Source: Brytella acorum
GTDB lineage: Bacteria > Pseudomonadota > Alphaproteobacteria > Acetobacterales > Acetobacteraceae
Length of the DNA: 62,950 nucleotides
Assembly (NCBI RefSeq): GCF_029309905.1
Contig: NZ_JARBJP010000010.1
Span: 1 to 62,950 of the forward strand
Direction: 5' to 3'
Part shown: positions 17,911 to 27,690 of the stretch, piece by piece
Numbering within the stretch: the first letter of the stretch is position 1
Layout of the letters: the number at the start of each line of letters is the position of its first letter
The notes under the pieces: model-generated
What the model was told of the DNA's origin: nothing
Database searches by the model: none
The model's input: only the letters and a program-made list of their open reading frames with translations
Position numbers and translations under genes: made by a program

Positions 17911-18741
17911 CTATGCCCGGGCGTGGATCACATGCGCCTTGGGGGTGCCGGGCCAGGGCTGGACGGGCAGCTCGAACATCGCCAGCATGTCGGCGCGGTC
18001 CAGATCCTCGAACCAACGGAAGTTCGTCAGTTCCATGATGTCTTCCATGCCGCGTGCGTCGAAATAGCAGGCGGGTCGGCCATCGACGCCGCGCGTTTCG
18101 AAAACGCCCCGCGTGTCAGGCGCGCTGTTGGCGGGCGGCTCGAGATAGTCGAACACCATTTCGCCGCGGGGCAGGGATGAAATGAATCGCATGATGGCGT
18201 CGTTCATTTCATAGGTCAGATGCGGCACGAGCCCGAGGACCACGAAGAAGACGGGTCGCATCGGATTGAAACCAACCGCTTCGAGGCTGGGCAGCAATCC
18301 GTCATGGTCGAGATCCAGCGACACGAAAGCGAGGTTTTGCGGGACCTCCGCGCCGATCTCTGCCAGGCGCGCGCGCTTCCAGGCCTGCATCTCCGGCTGG
18401 TCGACCTCGAAGATTTTGACCTCCGACGACGCGTATGGCGGTCGAAAACCAAGTGTATTCAGTCCCGCGCCGAGGATGACGGCCTGATGGGTGCCCCCCG
18501 CGATCGCGCGGGCGAGGCGCTCTTCGGCAAAGCGGTTGCGCGCTGCGATGAAACCGCGCATGGCCGCTTCATGGGGGAGACGGTCCGGCTCGCCGGAAAG
18601 CTCCAGCGCTTCGGCACCGAGCAACCGGAGCGCCAGGGCGTCGTGCGGTGCGCCGTCAGCGGCCAGCAGATGATGGCGCGCCTGATGTCGCGCCACGTCC
18701 CAGGCCATACGGTCGGGACAAGGGGTCGTGATGGTGTTCAT
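17911..18741 (-). CDS. LCM-type SAM-dependent methyltransferase
   Basis: Predicted cytoplasmic S-adenosylmethionine-dependent methyltransferase of the leucine carboxyl methyltransferase fold, 276 aa. The AdoMet-binding stretch is AVILGAGLNTLGFR (residues about 88-101), followed by the acidic residue in KIFEVDQPEMQAWK. This family methylates carboxyl or hydroxyl groups, and bacterial members often belong to natural-product or unknown pathways. The start codon overlaps the stop of the thioredoxin-fold gene by 4 bases (ATGA), with GGAG 5 bases upstream, so the two are coupled. The target is unknown. Confidence 0.8.
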   Translation of the reverse strand: MNTITTPCPDRMAWDVARHQARHHLLAADGAPHDALALRLLGAEALELSGEPDRLPHEAAMRGFIAARNRFAEERLARAIAGGTHQAVILGAGLNTLGFRPPYASSEVKIFEVDQPEMQAWKRARLAEIGAEVPQNLAFVSLDLDHDGLLPSLEAVGFNPMRPVFFVVLGLVPHLTYEMNDAIMRFISSLPRGEMVFDYLEPPANSAPDTRGVFETRGVDGRPACYFDARGMEDIMELTNFRWFEDLDRADMLAMFELPVQPWPGTPKAHVIHARA

Positions 18742-19310
18742 GCTGTCTCCGTGGTCAGGCGCGCCACCCAGTCGGACACGGCGTCACCGCTGCTGATGGC
18801 GGGATCGATCAACCCATCGATCATGAAAGTCGGCGAGACGTGGATGCCATTCTGCCGGGCATATTTGCAGTGCCATTTGATGACCGTATCAAGGTCGGGG
18901 ATCGCGAAGGCTTCGGCGAGTTTCAGGCCGCTAAAGGCTTCAATCCGCGCGATGATGTCGTCCGGGGTGGATTCCATGTTCGGGCCACCGGCATGATGCG
19001 TGAACTCAAACGCCTCGCGATGGGCACCGACGGCGGTCAACACCCGCTTAGCATCTTCCCTGCCACCGCTGAGCGTCGAGGCTGCGATCACGCAGCGCGT
19101 TACGACACCGGAAAACATGTGCCAGGGCTGTGACTGGAGGCGGATCCTGATGGTGACGCGGTCTGGTCCGGCCTGATCGAGCAGGGCATCGAGTTTTCCA
19201 AGCGCGCGCACGGAAAACGGGCAGGTCGGCTCGACAAAGATCTCGAATATCCTTGGCCCGTGTCCCCAGGTCAGCGGATCGGCCCGCCATGTTTTCGTCT
19301 GTCCTGTCAT
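18738..19310 (-). CDS. DsbA-like thioredoxin-fold protein with CxxS motif
   Basis: Thioredoxin-fold protein, 190 aa, of the DsbA-like group. The active-site position reads CPFS in VEPTCPFSVRALG (residues about 26-38), so the second cysteine of the usual CxxC is a serine. The cis-proline is in HVSPTFMIDG. I see no signal peptide, so it is probably cytoplasmic. A CxxS site fits isomerase, glutathione-linked or transferase activity better than disulfide formation. It is encoded first and overlaps the methyltransferase gene by 4 bases, which suggests a joint function. No partner pathway genes are nearby. Confidence 0.75.
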   Translation of the reverse strand: MTGQTKTWRADPLTWGHGPRIFEIFVEPTCPFSVRALGKLDALLDQAGPDRVTIRIRLQSQPWHMFSGVVTRCVIAASTLSGGREDAKRVLTAVGAHREAFEFTHHAGGPNMESTPDDIIARIEAFSGLKLAEAFAIPDLDTVIKWHCKYARQNGIHVSPTFMIDGLIDPAISSGDAVSDWVARLTTETA

Positions 19311-19806
19311 GACGGTTCAGCTTCCCCGTTGAATGTGACGGCGTCTTGCGCGCGGATCATCACGCCGGGGCGAAAGTGGCGTCAACCGTTTCATACCGTG
19401 ATGTGATGGTCCTACCGGGATGTAATATGACGCGGTAGGGATTGTTTCGATATTGCCGGACAGAGGGCGCATGACCGTCAGATCAAGGCGTGCTCCGTCC
19501 CGAAGCGGGGAAGCCCGACAGACCGTCGCGTCGCCAGCATTGCCGCGATCGGAGCGGCAGCTCGAACGCGGCTTTGCTCGGCGGTCTCTCTTTCGCGTCA
19601 TGGCCCGGTCGTCACATGCTGATTACGGCAGGGCTGGGGCGTCGAGAAGGCATCTGCTGAAAGTGAGATCACATCGCCGTGATCGCGTTAACTCTCGCGG
19701 TTTCAAACGTTCTTCCCATACAGGTCGTCCACGGCGTGGGTGCCGGCATTTCAAACGATAAATACCCTCACGGGGCAGATTCCCATTTCGGGAAGGAGAA
19801 CGGGTG
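19311..19806. promoter_or_regulatory. 496-bp divergent intergenic region before glgA
   Basis: No credible gene is seen; open frames here are arginine-rich and unlike proteins. It must contain promoters for the minus-strand thioredoxin-fold gene and for the glucan operon. Features are an inverted repeat CCTACCG (19411-19417) / CGGTAGG (19433-19439), the 9-mer TTTCAAACG repeated at 19701 and 19749, and the ribosome site AAGGAG at 19793-19798. Confidence 0.4.
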
Positions 19807-21453
19807 ATGAGCGCTTCGTCGATAACACTCTCCCGTTCTGTTCAGGTTCTGTCCGTGGCATCGGAGCTGTTCCCCTATGTCAAGACCGGAGGGCTGGGCG
19901 ACGTCGTCGCTTCGCTGCCGGTCGCCCTGGCGGATTATGGGGTGCAGGTGCGGACGCTTGTTCCGGGCTATCCTGCCATTCTGGCCGCGATCGGCGAAGA
20001 CTGCGAGGTCGTGCGGCTGCCGGATGTTCTTGGTCATGAGGCGCGACTGAGGCTGGGCAGCATTGGCGCTTTGTGTCTGGCCGTGCTCGATATCCCTGCG
20101 CTTTATGACCGTCCCGGCAATCCGTATCTGCGCGTCGACGGTCAGGACTGGCCCGATAACGGCATACGCTTCGCCGTCCTGGCGCGGGCCGCGGCCTGTA
20201 TCGGTCAGGGCTTTCTGAGCGGCTACCACCCGGATCTCATTCAGACCCATGACTGGCAGGGCGGTCTGACGGCGGCCTATCTTCATTACGATGGCGATGA
20301 GGTCTGGCGCGCGAACGGCATGTCGCGTCGGCCGCGTGTCGTGCAGACCATCCATAACCTCGCTTTTCACGGCAGTTTCCCGGCGGAAGAGCGTGAGGCG
20401 TTCGGGCTTCCTGTTGAAGCCCTGAATATGGATGGATGTGAATTTCACGGAAAAATCAGTTTTCTGAAAGCGGGTCTTTTCTTCGCGGACTGGATCACGA
20501 CCGTGTCTCCCACTTACGCTCAGGAAATCCAGGGCGAGCAATGGGGTATGGGGCTGGATGGTCTGCTGCGTGCCCGTTCCTCATGCCTCAGTGGCATTCT
20601 GAACGGTCTCGATACGACCGTGTGGAACCCCGCGCAGGATCCGTCGGTTCGTTTTCCCTATCGTCTGGGCGATATCGCCTCGCGGATGGCCAACAAACTG
20701 GCGTTGCAATCGGAATTTGGCCTGCCGCAGGATCGGAACGCCTTTCTCGTGGGCATCGTCAGTCGCCTTACGTCTCAGAAAGGCGTGGATCTCCTGCCTG
20801 AAATCATGGGACGTCTGCTGCATCGAAATACGCAGTTCGTGGTGGTGGGCGAGGGCGATCGCTCCATTCATCGGGAATTTTTTCGGCTGCAGCGCGCCTA
20901 TCCGGGGCGCTTTGCCTGTTATCTGGGTTACAGTGAAGAACTGGGGCATCGTTTCCAGGCCTCCGTCGATGCGTTGCTGGTGCCCTCTCGCTTCGAGCCG
21001 TGCGGGCTGACACAGCTCTGCGCTCTCCGTTATGGAGCCGTTCCCATCGTCTCTCAGGTTGGCGGTCTGGCGGACACGATCGTCGATGCCAACGAAGCCG
21101 CGATCAGTCAGGGGGTCGGAACCGGTTTCCTGTTCTCTCCGGTTTCATCAGAGATGCTGGCAACGACCATCGAGAAAGCCAGAACTCTTTTTCGCGGGAA
21201 CCGCAAAGCCTGGATCGCGCTCCAGAGAAATGGTGCCGCAACCGATGTCTCCTGGTCCGGAAAAGCGGCGCAATATGCGCAGCTCTTCGCATCGCTGGCC
21301 GAGATCGATCTCGATGCGGTCCAGGACACGGTTTCGGACCTTCCGCCGCCGAAACTGTTCGGCGGCAATGCGATCCGGCGCGTGACGCGACCGGGACGCC
21401 AGATCGCGCGCAAACCCGGTCGGATTCGACTGGGACTTCTCAGCAAAGCCTAG
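19807..21453 (+). CDS. glgA: Glycogen synthase
   Basis: ADP-glucose-dependent glycosyltransferase (GT5) that extends alpha-1,4-glucan chains in the cytoplasm. Visible: the N-terminal substrate loop KTGGLGDVVASLP (residues about 24-36), QTHDWQGGLTAAYL, VQTIHNLAFHG, TVSPTYAQEI, SRLTSQKGVDLL, and the C-terminal catalytic PSRFEPCGLTQLCALRYG. ATG 19807 is chosen, with AAGGAG 8 bases upstream. At 548 aa it is longer than the common 480, mainly through a basic C-terminal tail of about 50 residues. It is the first gene of a six-gene operon; glgC, which makes its substrate, is not in the window. Confidence 0.96.
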   Translation: MSASSITLSRSVQVLSVASELFPYVKTGGLGDVVASLPVALADYGVQVRTLVPGYPAILAAIGEDCEVVRLPDVLGHEARLRLGSIGALCLAVLDIPALYDRPGNPYLRVDGQDWPDNGIRFAVLARAAACIGQGFLSGYHPDLIQTHDWQGGLTAAYLHYDGDEVWRANGMSRRPRVVQTIHNLAFHGSFPAEEREAFGLPVEALNMDGCEFHGKISFLKAGLFFADWITTVSPTYAQEIQGEQWGMGLDGLLRARSSCLSGILNGLDTTVWNPAQDPSVRFPYRLGDIASRMANKLALQSEFGLPQDRNAFLVGIVSRLTSQKGVDLLPEIMGRLLHRNTQFVVVGEGDRSIHREFFRLQRAYPGRFACYLGYSEELGHRFQASVDALLVPSRFEPCGLTQLCALRYGAVPIVSQVGGLADTIVDANEAAISQGVGTGFLFSPVSSEMLATTIEKARTLFRGNRKAWIALQRNGAATDVSWSGKAAQYAQLFASLAEIDLDAVQDTVSDLPPPKLFGGNAIRRVTRPGRQIARKPGRIRLGLLSKA

Positions 21454-21530
21454 TCGTTCACACTTAAACATCACAGTCGGGCGGCTCGTGTCTCGATACA
21501 CATGACAGGCCTCTGCGGGAGAGCATATTG

Positions 21531-23750
21531 ATGCCGCGTAAGCAAGACGAGGCGTGGTTCACCGTTCCGGAGCACACGGATGAACTTCTCGCTGGACGAT
21601 ACGGCGACCCGTTTTCCATTCTCGGGCGTCATCAGGCGGAAAAAGTCGATATTATCCGCGCATTTTATCCGGATGCCGCCAATGTGAGGCTAATTGTTCA
21701 GCGTCCCCGCTCCGCGGAAATCGAAAAATCGATGCGTGCTGTCGATGATACCGGCATGTTCATCGGCACCATTCCCCGGAACGCGCGCTATCGCTTCAAG
21801 GTCACCTGGGCCGACGCGGTTGAGGAAGTCGAAGATCCCTATTCCATCGGACCGGTGCTCGATGACGCGGAACTTGAGGCTTTCGCGCGCGGTGCGCATT
21901 TCCATCTGCATTGCCTGCTCGGAGCGCATGCACGGACATTTGACGGGATCGACGGTGTGCTGTTTGCCGTGTGGGCGCCCAATGCCCGCCGGGTTTCCGT
22001 GATAGGCGATTTCAACATCTGGGACGGGCGACGTCATCCGATGCGTCTGCGTCATCGTGCGGGGGTGTGGGAGCTTTTCATTCCCGGCCTTCATCCCGGA
22101 GAGCGCTATAAATACGAAATTCTGTCGGCCAACGGAGAAATCCTTCCCCAGAAGGCGGATCCCTACGCGGCTTTCGCCGAGCGTCCCCCGGCGACCGCCT
22201 CCGTCGTCGTATCGCCCTGGGCCTATGACTGGCACGACGAGTCATGGATGGCGGCGCGACACGCCCGTCACGCGCCGGAAGCCCCGATTTCCATTTATGA
22301 ACTGCATATTCCCTCATGGCGGCGTCCGGGTGGTAACTGTGACCGTGTGGCGACATGGGACGATCTCGAACGTGACCTGATCCCCTATGTCCGCGAGGCG
22401 GGTTTTACGCATATCGAGCTTCTGCCGATCATGGAGCATCCCTTCGGTGGTTCGTGGGGGTATCAGCCGCTCGGCCTGTTCGCACCCACCGCGCGGCATG
22501 GAACGCCCCAGCAGTTCGCGGCTTTCATCGACGCCTGTCATCAGGCGGAGATCGGTGTCATTCTGGACTGGGTTCCCGCTCATTTTCCCAATGATGTTCA
22601 TGGTCTGGCACAGTTCGATGGCACGGCGCTGTTCGAACACATGGACCCGCGCGAGGGCCTCCATGAGGACTGGAACACGCTGATCTATAATTTCGGTCGC
22701 CATGAAGTGCGGGCTTTCCTTATTTCGAGCGCGGTGATGTGGCTGGAGCAGTTCCATATCGACGGGCTGCGCGTCGATGCCGTGGCATCGATGTTGTATC
22801 GCGATTACAGCCGGGCCGAAGGGCAGTGGGTGCCGAATATTCACGGCGGGCGTGAAAATCTCGAAGCGGTGGGATTCATTCGGGAGCTGAATGATACGGT
22901 CCGTCGCGTCCGCCCGGACGTCATGGTGATTGCCGAAGAGTCGACCGCCTGGCCCGGAGTGACGCAGCCGACGGCGGATGGCGGACTGGGATTTGCCTAT
23001 AAATGGAACATGGGCTGGATGCATGACACGCTGCATTTCATGGAGCGCGATCCGCTCTGGCGCGGCTACCACCTGTCCGAAATTCTGTTCGGCACGCATT
23101 ACGGATTTTCCGAGCGTTTCGTTCTGAGCATTTCCCATGACGAGGTGACGCACGGAAAAGGCTCGCTGCTGGCACGCATGCCGGGCGATGAGTGGCAACG
23201 TCATGCGGGGTTGCGCTCCTATCTGGCGTTCATGTGGACGCATCCCGGCAAAAAACTCATTTTCATGGGGTGCGAGATCGCTCAGGACGGGGAATGGGAG
23301 CACGGGGGCGAAATTCCCTGGCATTCTCTGGAAAACCCCCTCAAAGCCGGAACCCTGCGTCTGGTGTCCGATCTCAATCACACGCTCCGGCGGACGCCGG
23401 CTCTCCATGAGCGGGACGCGGACCCGCGCGGGTTTCAATGGGTGGTGGGCGATGACGTCGCCAACATCGTCTTCGCGTGGGTGCGTTATGCGCAGGATGG
23501 GCCGCCGGTGGTCGTCGTCTGGAACACGACACCTGTCATTCGACAGGGTTATCGGGTCGGGGTGCCGGAGGGCGGATTCTGGCGCGAGATCATGAATACG
23601 GATGCAGCGATTTACGGCGGCAGCAATGTCGGCAATGGCGGCGGCGTTTCGGCGGAACGGAGCGCGGCGCATGGGCACCCGTGGTCGCTCGATCTCGTTC
23701 TGCCGCCGATGGCGCTTCTCATTCTCTCGCCGGTCAGAACGGAGGTATGA
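21531..23750 (+). CDS. glgB: 1,4-alpha-glucan branching enzyme
   Basis: GH13 branching enzyme that cuts alpha-1,4 chains and rejoins them as alpha-1,6 branches, 739 aa. There are two N-terminal beta domains; the CBM48 reads GVLFAVWAPNARRVSVIGDF. The GH13 barrel carries DWVPAHFPND, catalytic aspartate in GLRVDAVASMLY, glutamate in VIAEESTAWP, and SISHDEVTHGKGS. ATG 21531 is used rather than TTG 21528; GGGAG lies upstream. Its stop overlaps the glgX start, and the gap from glgA is 77 bp. Confidence 0.96.
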   Translation: MPRKQDEAWFTVPEHTDELLAGRYGDPFSILGRHQAEKVDIIRAFYPDAANVRLIVQRPRSAEIEKSMRAVDDTGMFIGTIPRNARYRFKVTWADAVEEVEDPYSIGPVLDDAELEAFARGAHFHLHCLLGAHARTFDGIDGVLFAVWAPNARRVSVIGDFNIWDGRRHPMRLRHRAGVWELFIPGLHPGERYKYEILSANGEILPQKADPYAAFAERPPATASVVVSPWAYDWHDESWMAARHARHAPEAPISIYELHIPSWRRPGGNCDRVATWDDLERDLIPYVREAGFTHIELLPIMEHPFGGSWGYQPLGLFAPTARHGTPQQFAAFIDACHQAEIGVILDWVPAHFPNDVHGLAQFDGTALFEHMDPREGLHEDWNTLIYNFGRHEVRAFLISSAVMWLEQFHIDGLRVDAVASMLYRDYSRAEGQWVPNIHGGRENLEAVGFIRELNDTVRRVRPDVMVIAEESTAWPGVTQPTADGGLGFAYKWNMGWMHDTLHFMERDPLWRGYHLSEILFGTHYGFSERFVLSISHDEVTHGKGSLLARMPGDEWQRHAGLRSYLAFMWTHPGKKLIFMGCEIAQDGEWEHGGEIPWHSLENPLKAGTLRLVSDLNHTLRRTPALHERDADPRGFQWVVGDDVANIVFAWVRYAQDGPPVVVVWNTTPVIRQGYRVGVPEGGFWREIMNTDAAIYGGSNVGNGGGVSAERSAAHGHPWSLDLVLPPMALLILSPVRTEV

Positions 23751-25888
23751 TGACTCGTCCGATTTCTCCCATGTTGCCTGGGAAACCGTGGCCGCTGGGC
23801 GCGACCTATGACGGTCATGGCGTCAATTTCGCCGTTTTTTCGGCCAATGCGACCCGGATCGACGTCTGTCTGTTCGACGAGGCGGGGCGGCGCGAGACGG
23901 CGCGGCTGACCCTGCCCGAATATACCGATGAAATCTGGCATGGTTATCTGCCGAATGCCGAACCGGGGCTGTTGTATGGTCTGCGGGCCTTCGGGCCTTA
24001 TGAGCCTGACAAAGGCCACCGGTTCAATCCGCACAAGCTTCTGATCGATCCCTATGCGCGCGAACTGAGCGGCAAGATGCACTGGTCGGACGCCATGTTC
24101 GGCTACAAGCTCAAGGCGGCGCGGGCCGATCTGTCCTACGACCGGCGCGACAGCGCATCCTCCATGCCGAAATGCCGTGTCGTGGGGCTGGAACGGCCTT
24201 TGGTCCATGATCCAAGACCTGAAATCGCGTTTCAGGACATGGTGGTGATGGAAGCGCATGTCCGCGGCCTGTCCATGCTGCGCGACGGTGTCCATAAATT
24301 GCAGAAAGGGACGTTTCGCGCTCTTTCCGATCCGCGTTTCATTGAATATCTGCAGAAGCTTGGCATCACTTCGCTGGAACTGCTGCCGATACAGTCTTTC
24401 GTGACGGACCGCTTTCTGATCGAGCGTGGTGTCACGAATTACTGGGGATATAATACGTTCTCTTTTTTCGCCCCGCATCTCGGCTTTGTCGGTCGAGGCA
24501 GTTCGGATGATTTTCGTACGGCGGTCCGGCATCTCCATGCCGCCGGTATCGAAGTCATCATGGATGTCGTCTACAATCACACATGCGAGGGCAATGAACT
24601 GGGCCCGACGCTGTGCTATCGCGGTCTGGACAATGCCAGCTACTACCGGCTGCTGCCGGGTAACGAGCGGCATTACATCAACGATACCGGCTGCGGAAAC
24701 ACGCTCAATCTGTCGCATCCGCGTGTCACGCAGATGGTGCTGGATTCCCTGCGTCACTGGGTGACCGAATTCGGCGTTGACGGTTTCCGCTTTGATCTGG
24801 CGGTCATTCTGGCGCGCGAGGGATATGGTTACGACCAGGGTTCGGGCTTTCTGGACGCCATTTCCCAGGACCCGCTTCTCGTCTCCCGCAAGCTGATTGC
24901 CGAGCCCTGGGATCCGGGGCCGGGTGGCTACCAGGTCGGGAATTTCCCACCGGGCTTCCTTGAGTGGAACGACAAGTTTCGCGACACAACGCGTCGCTTC
25001 TGGCGCGGGGATCCAGGGCTTCAGGGGGAGATGGCCGCGCGTCTGGCGGGATCGGGGGATCTGTTCGACCATAGGGGACGTCGACCCTGGACGAGCGTCA
25101 ATTTCGTGACCGCCCATGACGGTTTCACGCTGATGGATGTGGTGACTTACAATCAGCGTCACAACGAAGCCAATATGGAAGACAGTCGCGACGGGGCGGA
25201 AGACAACCACAGTTTCGACTGGGGTGTCGAAGGACCTACGGATGACGAAGCTGTCAATGCGGTGCGAGATCGTATCCGTCGCGCCATGATGGGAACGCTG
25301 ATTTTCTCGCACGGGACGCCGATGATCCTGGCCGGGGATGAGTTCGGCCAAACCCAGAATGGCAATAACAACGTTTATTGCCAGGATAACGAATTATCAT
25401 GGCTGCACTGGGATCTGCTGGAAACCGATCGCGGGCGGGATATGCACGATTTCGTCGCCCGCCTGATCGCGATCCGGAAAATGCATCCATCGCTGAAAGC
25501 CGCGCGTTACATGCATGGTCTGCACAAGCCGCGCGCCGACCTGCCGGATATCGCCTGGTTCGGAGCGGATGGTGAGCCGATGAGCGTTGATGAGTGGAAC
25601 AGTGGCGAAAAACGTCCGCTGGGCGTGAGGCGCGCCCTCGAAAGCAACGGCGCGCTCGATATCACCTATCTTCTGCTTAATGCGGGAACCGAAGACGTCC
25701 TGTGTGTTCTTCCGGAGCCGCAGGGGAAATGGAGCCTGCTCGTCGACAGTGCGGACCCGGCGCGGACGGTGCTGGAAACGCCGCCCGAGGCCGACACTCA
25801 TCGCAGCAAGGTGGTCGTGCAGGCTCATTCGATGCTGCTGCTGCAACTTCAGCTTGGCGACGGCGAGGCCGTCCCAGCCAGGAACTGA
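23750..25888 (+). CDS. glgX: Glycogen debranching enzyme (isoamylase type)
   Basis: GH13 isoamylase-type enzyme that hydrolyses alpha-1,6 branches of glycogen and limit dextrins, 712 aa. CBM48 at the N-terminus (GATYDGHGVNFAVFSANATR), catalytic regions MDVVYNHTCEG, GFRFDLAVIL, LIAEPWDPG and FVTAHDGFTL. ATG 23750 shares its A with the glgB stop. A second ATG at 23747 is also possible; GGAGG lies just upstream at 23741. In this operon it should release linear maltodextrins for TreY or MalQ. Confidence 0.95.
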   Translation: MTRPISPMLPGKPWPLGATYDGHGVNFAVFSANATRIDVCLFDEAGRRETARLTLPEYTDEIWHGYLPNAEPGLLYGLRAFGPYEPDKGHRFNPHKLLIDPYARELSGKMHWSDAMFGYKLKAARADLSYDRRDSASSMPKCRVVGLERPLVHDPRPEIAFQDMVVMEAHVRGLSMLRDGVHKLQKGTFRALSDPRFIEYLQKLGITSLELLPIQSFVTDRFLIERGVTNYWGYNTFSFFAPHLGFVGRGSSDDFRTAVRHLHAAGIEVIMDVVYNHTCEGNELGPTLCYRGLDNASYYRLLPGNERHYINDTGCGNTLNLSHPRVTQMVLDSLRHWVTEFGVDGFRFDLAVILAREGYGYDQGSGFLDAISQDPLLVSRKLIAEPWDPGPGGYQVGNFPPGFLEWNDKFRDTTRRFWRGDPGLQGEMAARLAGSGDLFDHRGRRPWTSVNFVTAHDGFTLMDVVTYNQRHNEANMEDSRDGAEDNHSFDWGVEGPTDDEAVNAVRDRIRRAMMGTLIFSHGTPMILAGDEFGQTQNGNNNVYCQDNELSWLHWDLLETDRGRDMHDFVARLIAIRKMHPSLKAARYMHGLHKPRADLPDIAWFGADGEPMSVDEWNSGEKRPLGVRRALESNGALDITYLLLNAGTEDVLCVLPEPQGKWSLLVDSADPARTVLETPPEADTHRSKVVVQAHSMLLLQLQLGDGEAVPARN

Positions 25889-25902
25889 CCGGAGGCGAGG
25901 CC

Positions 25903-27690
25903 ATGTCGCGCAGTTTCCAGTATGACCGTCGTCAGGGGGCTGTGTTGCTGGCTCCGGACAGGACGCGTTTTCGCCTTTGGGCTCCGTCCTGTGAAGAGGT
26001 CACGCTCGAACGGGAAGGTCACGAACCGTTCCCGATGTCCGCTGTGGGAAACGGCTGGTTCGAATGCGAGGTGGCGAGCGGCGCCGGCGTCCGCTATCGC
26101 TACGGTATCAGCGCCGAACTGAGCGTTCCGGATCCTGCATCCTGCGCCCAGCCCGAGGATGTGCACGGACCCAGCCTCGTGGTCGATCCAGGGTCTTACA
26201 TCTGGCGTTTTCCTGAATGGCGGGGCCGTCCGTGGCAGGAAACCGTCATTTACGAACTGCACGTCGGACTTTGCGGCGGCTATCGGAAACTGGCCGAAGA
26301 TCTACCGCGCCTGACGGCTCTCGGTGTGACGGCGGTGGAGTTGATGCCGCTATCCGAATTTCCGGGGGACCGGAACTGGGGGTACGATGGCGTCTTCCCG
26401 TTCGCGCCTGAATCCAGCTACGGCACGCCCGATGATCTGAAATATCTGATCGACGAGGCCCATCGAAACGGCCTGATGATTTTTCTGGACGTCGTTTATA
26501 ATCATTTCGGTCCTGACGGGAATTATCTTTCGCAGTATGCGGACGGTTTCTTCGCGCACGGTCAGAAAACGCCCTGGGGGGACGCGATCGACTTCCGGCG
26601 GCGCGAAGTCCGGGATTATTTCACTGATAATGCGCTCTACTGGCTGATGGAGTTTCGCTTCGACGGTTTGCGGATGGATGCGGTACAGGCGATCATCGAC
26701 CGGAGCTGGCTGGAAGAACTGCGTCAGACCGTCGAAGCGCATGTGGAAGAGGGGCGGCACGTTCATCTTATTCTCGAGAACGAGAATAATGACGCCGCCC
26801 TTCTGCGGGACGGTTTTTCCGCCCAGTGGAACGATGACGCGCACAACGCCCTGCATGTGCTGCTGACCGGAGAAGACGAGGGCTATTACGGTAATTTCTC
26901 GGGCGCACCGATGCACTCGCTCGAAACCGTTCTGGAAGAAGGTTTCTGTTTCCAGGGGCAGGAGGCGCCTGTCGACGGGCGCAGGCGGGGCTCATCGAGT
27001 GGCGATCTGCCGACTGATAAATTCATATTTTTTCTCCAGAACCATGACCAGACCGGCAACCGCGCCATGGGTGAGCGCCTGACGACCCTCGCCTCTCCCG
27101 ACGCTCTGCATGTGGCTTACGCCCTGATGCTGCTGAATCCGCAGATCCCGATGCTGTTCTTCGGGGAGGAGTGGGGCAGCCGCACGCCGTTCTTCTTTTT
27201 CACCAGCCATGGTCCCGAACTGGCGAAAATCGTCAGGGACGGCCGACGGGCGGAATTCCGTTCTTTCAGCGCCTTTCAGAGCGTCGAGCGTCGGGAACAT
27301 ATTCCCGACCCCAACGCTCTCGAAACCTTCGAACGCTCGCGTCCCGATCGTGCGGAGATGGAACAACCTGAGCATCGACGATGGCTCGACCTGACGTCCG
27401 GGCTGCTTGCTCTGCGCCACCGTTTCATCATGCCGCGTCTGGCGGGAACGGTCAGCGCGGGCGCGCAGATTCTGGAAGGCGCGGCGGGCAAGGATAAGGC
27501 TCTTCTGGCCCGGTGGATGATGGGCGACGGCGCGCTTCTGACGATTGCGATCAATCTCGGTCAGGACGCGGCGGTATTGCACGACAGGCCGGAAGGCGAG
27601 GCAATCTATGTCTGGCCGCATCCGCCCAATGGGTCCGTTCTCGGGGCCTGTTCGATGGGCGTCTGGCTGAAGGAGAGTCCTCATGTCTGA
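25903..27690 (+). CDS. treZ: Malto-oligosyltrehalose trehalohydrolase
   Basis: GH13 enzyme that releases trehalose from the end of maltooligosyltrehalose, 595 aa. The N-terminal beta domain is followed by a barrel with ELMPLSEFPGDRNWGYDGV, DVVYNHFGPDGNY, catalytic GLRMDAVQAI, LILENENNDA and FLQNHDQTGNRAMG, all typical for TreZ. The start at 25903 has GGAGG within the 14-bp gap after glgX. Its last 8 bases overlap malQ. Together with treY, three genes away, it completes the glycogen-to-trehalose route. Confidence 0.94.
   Translation: MSRSFQYDRRQGAVLLAPDRTRFRLWAPSCEEVTLEREGHEPFPMSAVGNGWFECEVASGAGVRYRYGISAELSVPDPASCAQPEDVHGPSLVVDPGSYIWRFPEWRGRPWQETVIYELHVGLCGGYRKLAEDLPRLTALGVTAVELMPLSEFPGDRNWGYDGVFPFAPESSYGTPDDLKYLIDEAHRNGLMIFLDVVYNHFGPDGNYLSQYADGFFAHGQKTPWGDAIDFRRREVRDYFTDNALYWLMEFRFDGLRMDAVQAIIDRSWLEELRQTVEAHVEEGRHVHLILENENNDAALLRDGFSAQWNDDAHNALHVLLTGEDEGYYGNFSGAPMHSLETVLEEGFCFQGQEAPVDGRRRGSSSGDLPTDKFIFFLQNHDQTGNRAMGERLTTLASPDALHVAYALMLLNPQIPMLFFGEEWGSRTPFFFFTSHGPELAKIVRDGRRAEFRSFSAFQSVERREHIPDPNALETFERSRPDRAEMEQPEHRRWLDLTSGLLALRHRFIMPRLAGTVSAGAQILEGAAGKDKALLARWMMGDGALLTIAINLGQDAAVLHDRPEGEAIYVWPHPPNGSVLGACSMGVWLKESPHV

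Noticed and set aside
19453-19761. 102-aa frame before glgA
   Set aside because: Extremely arginine-rich, no ribosome site, no family resemblance.
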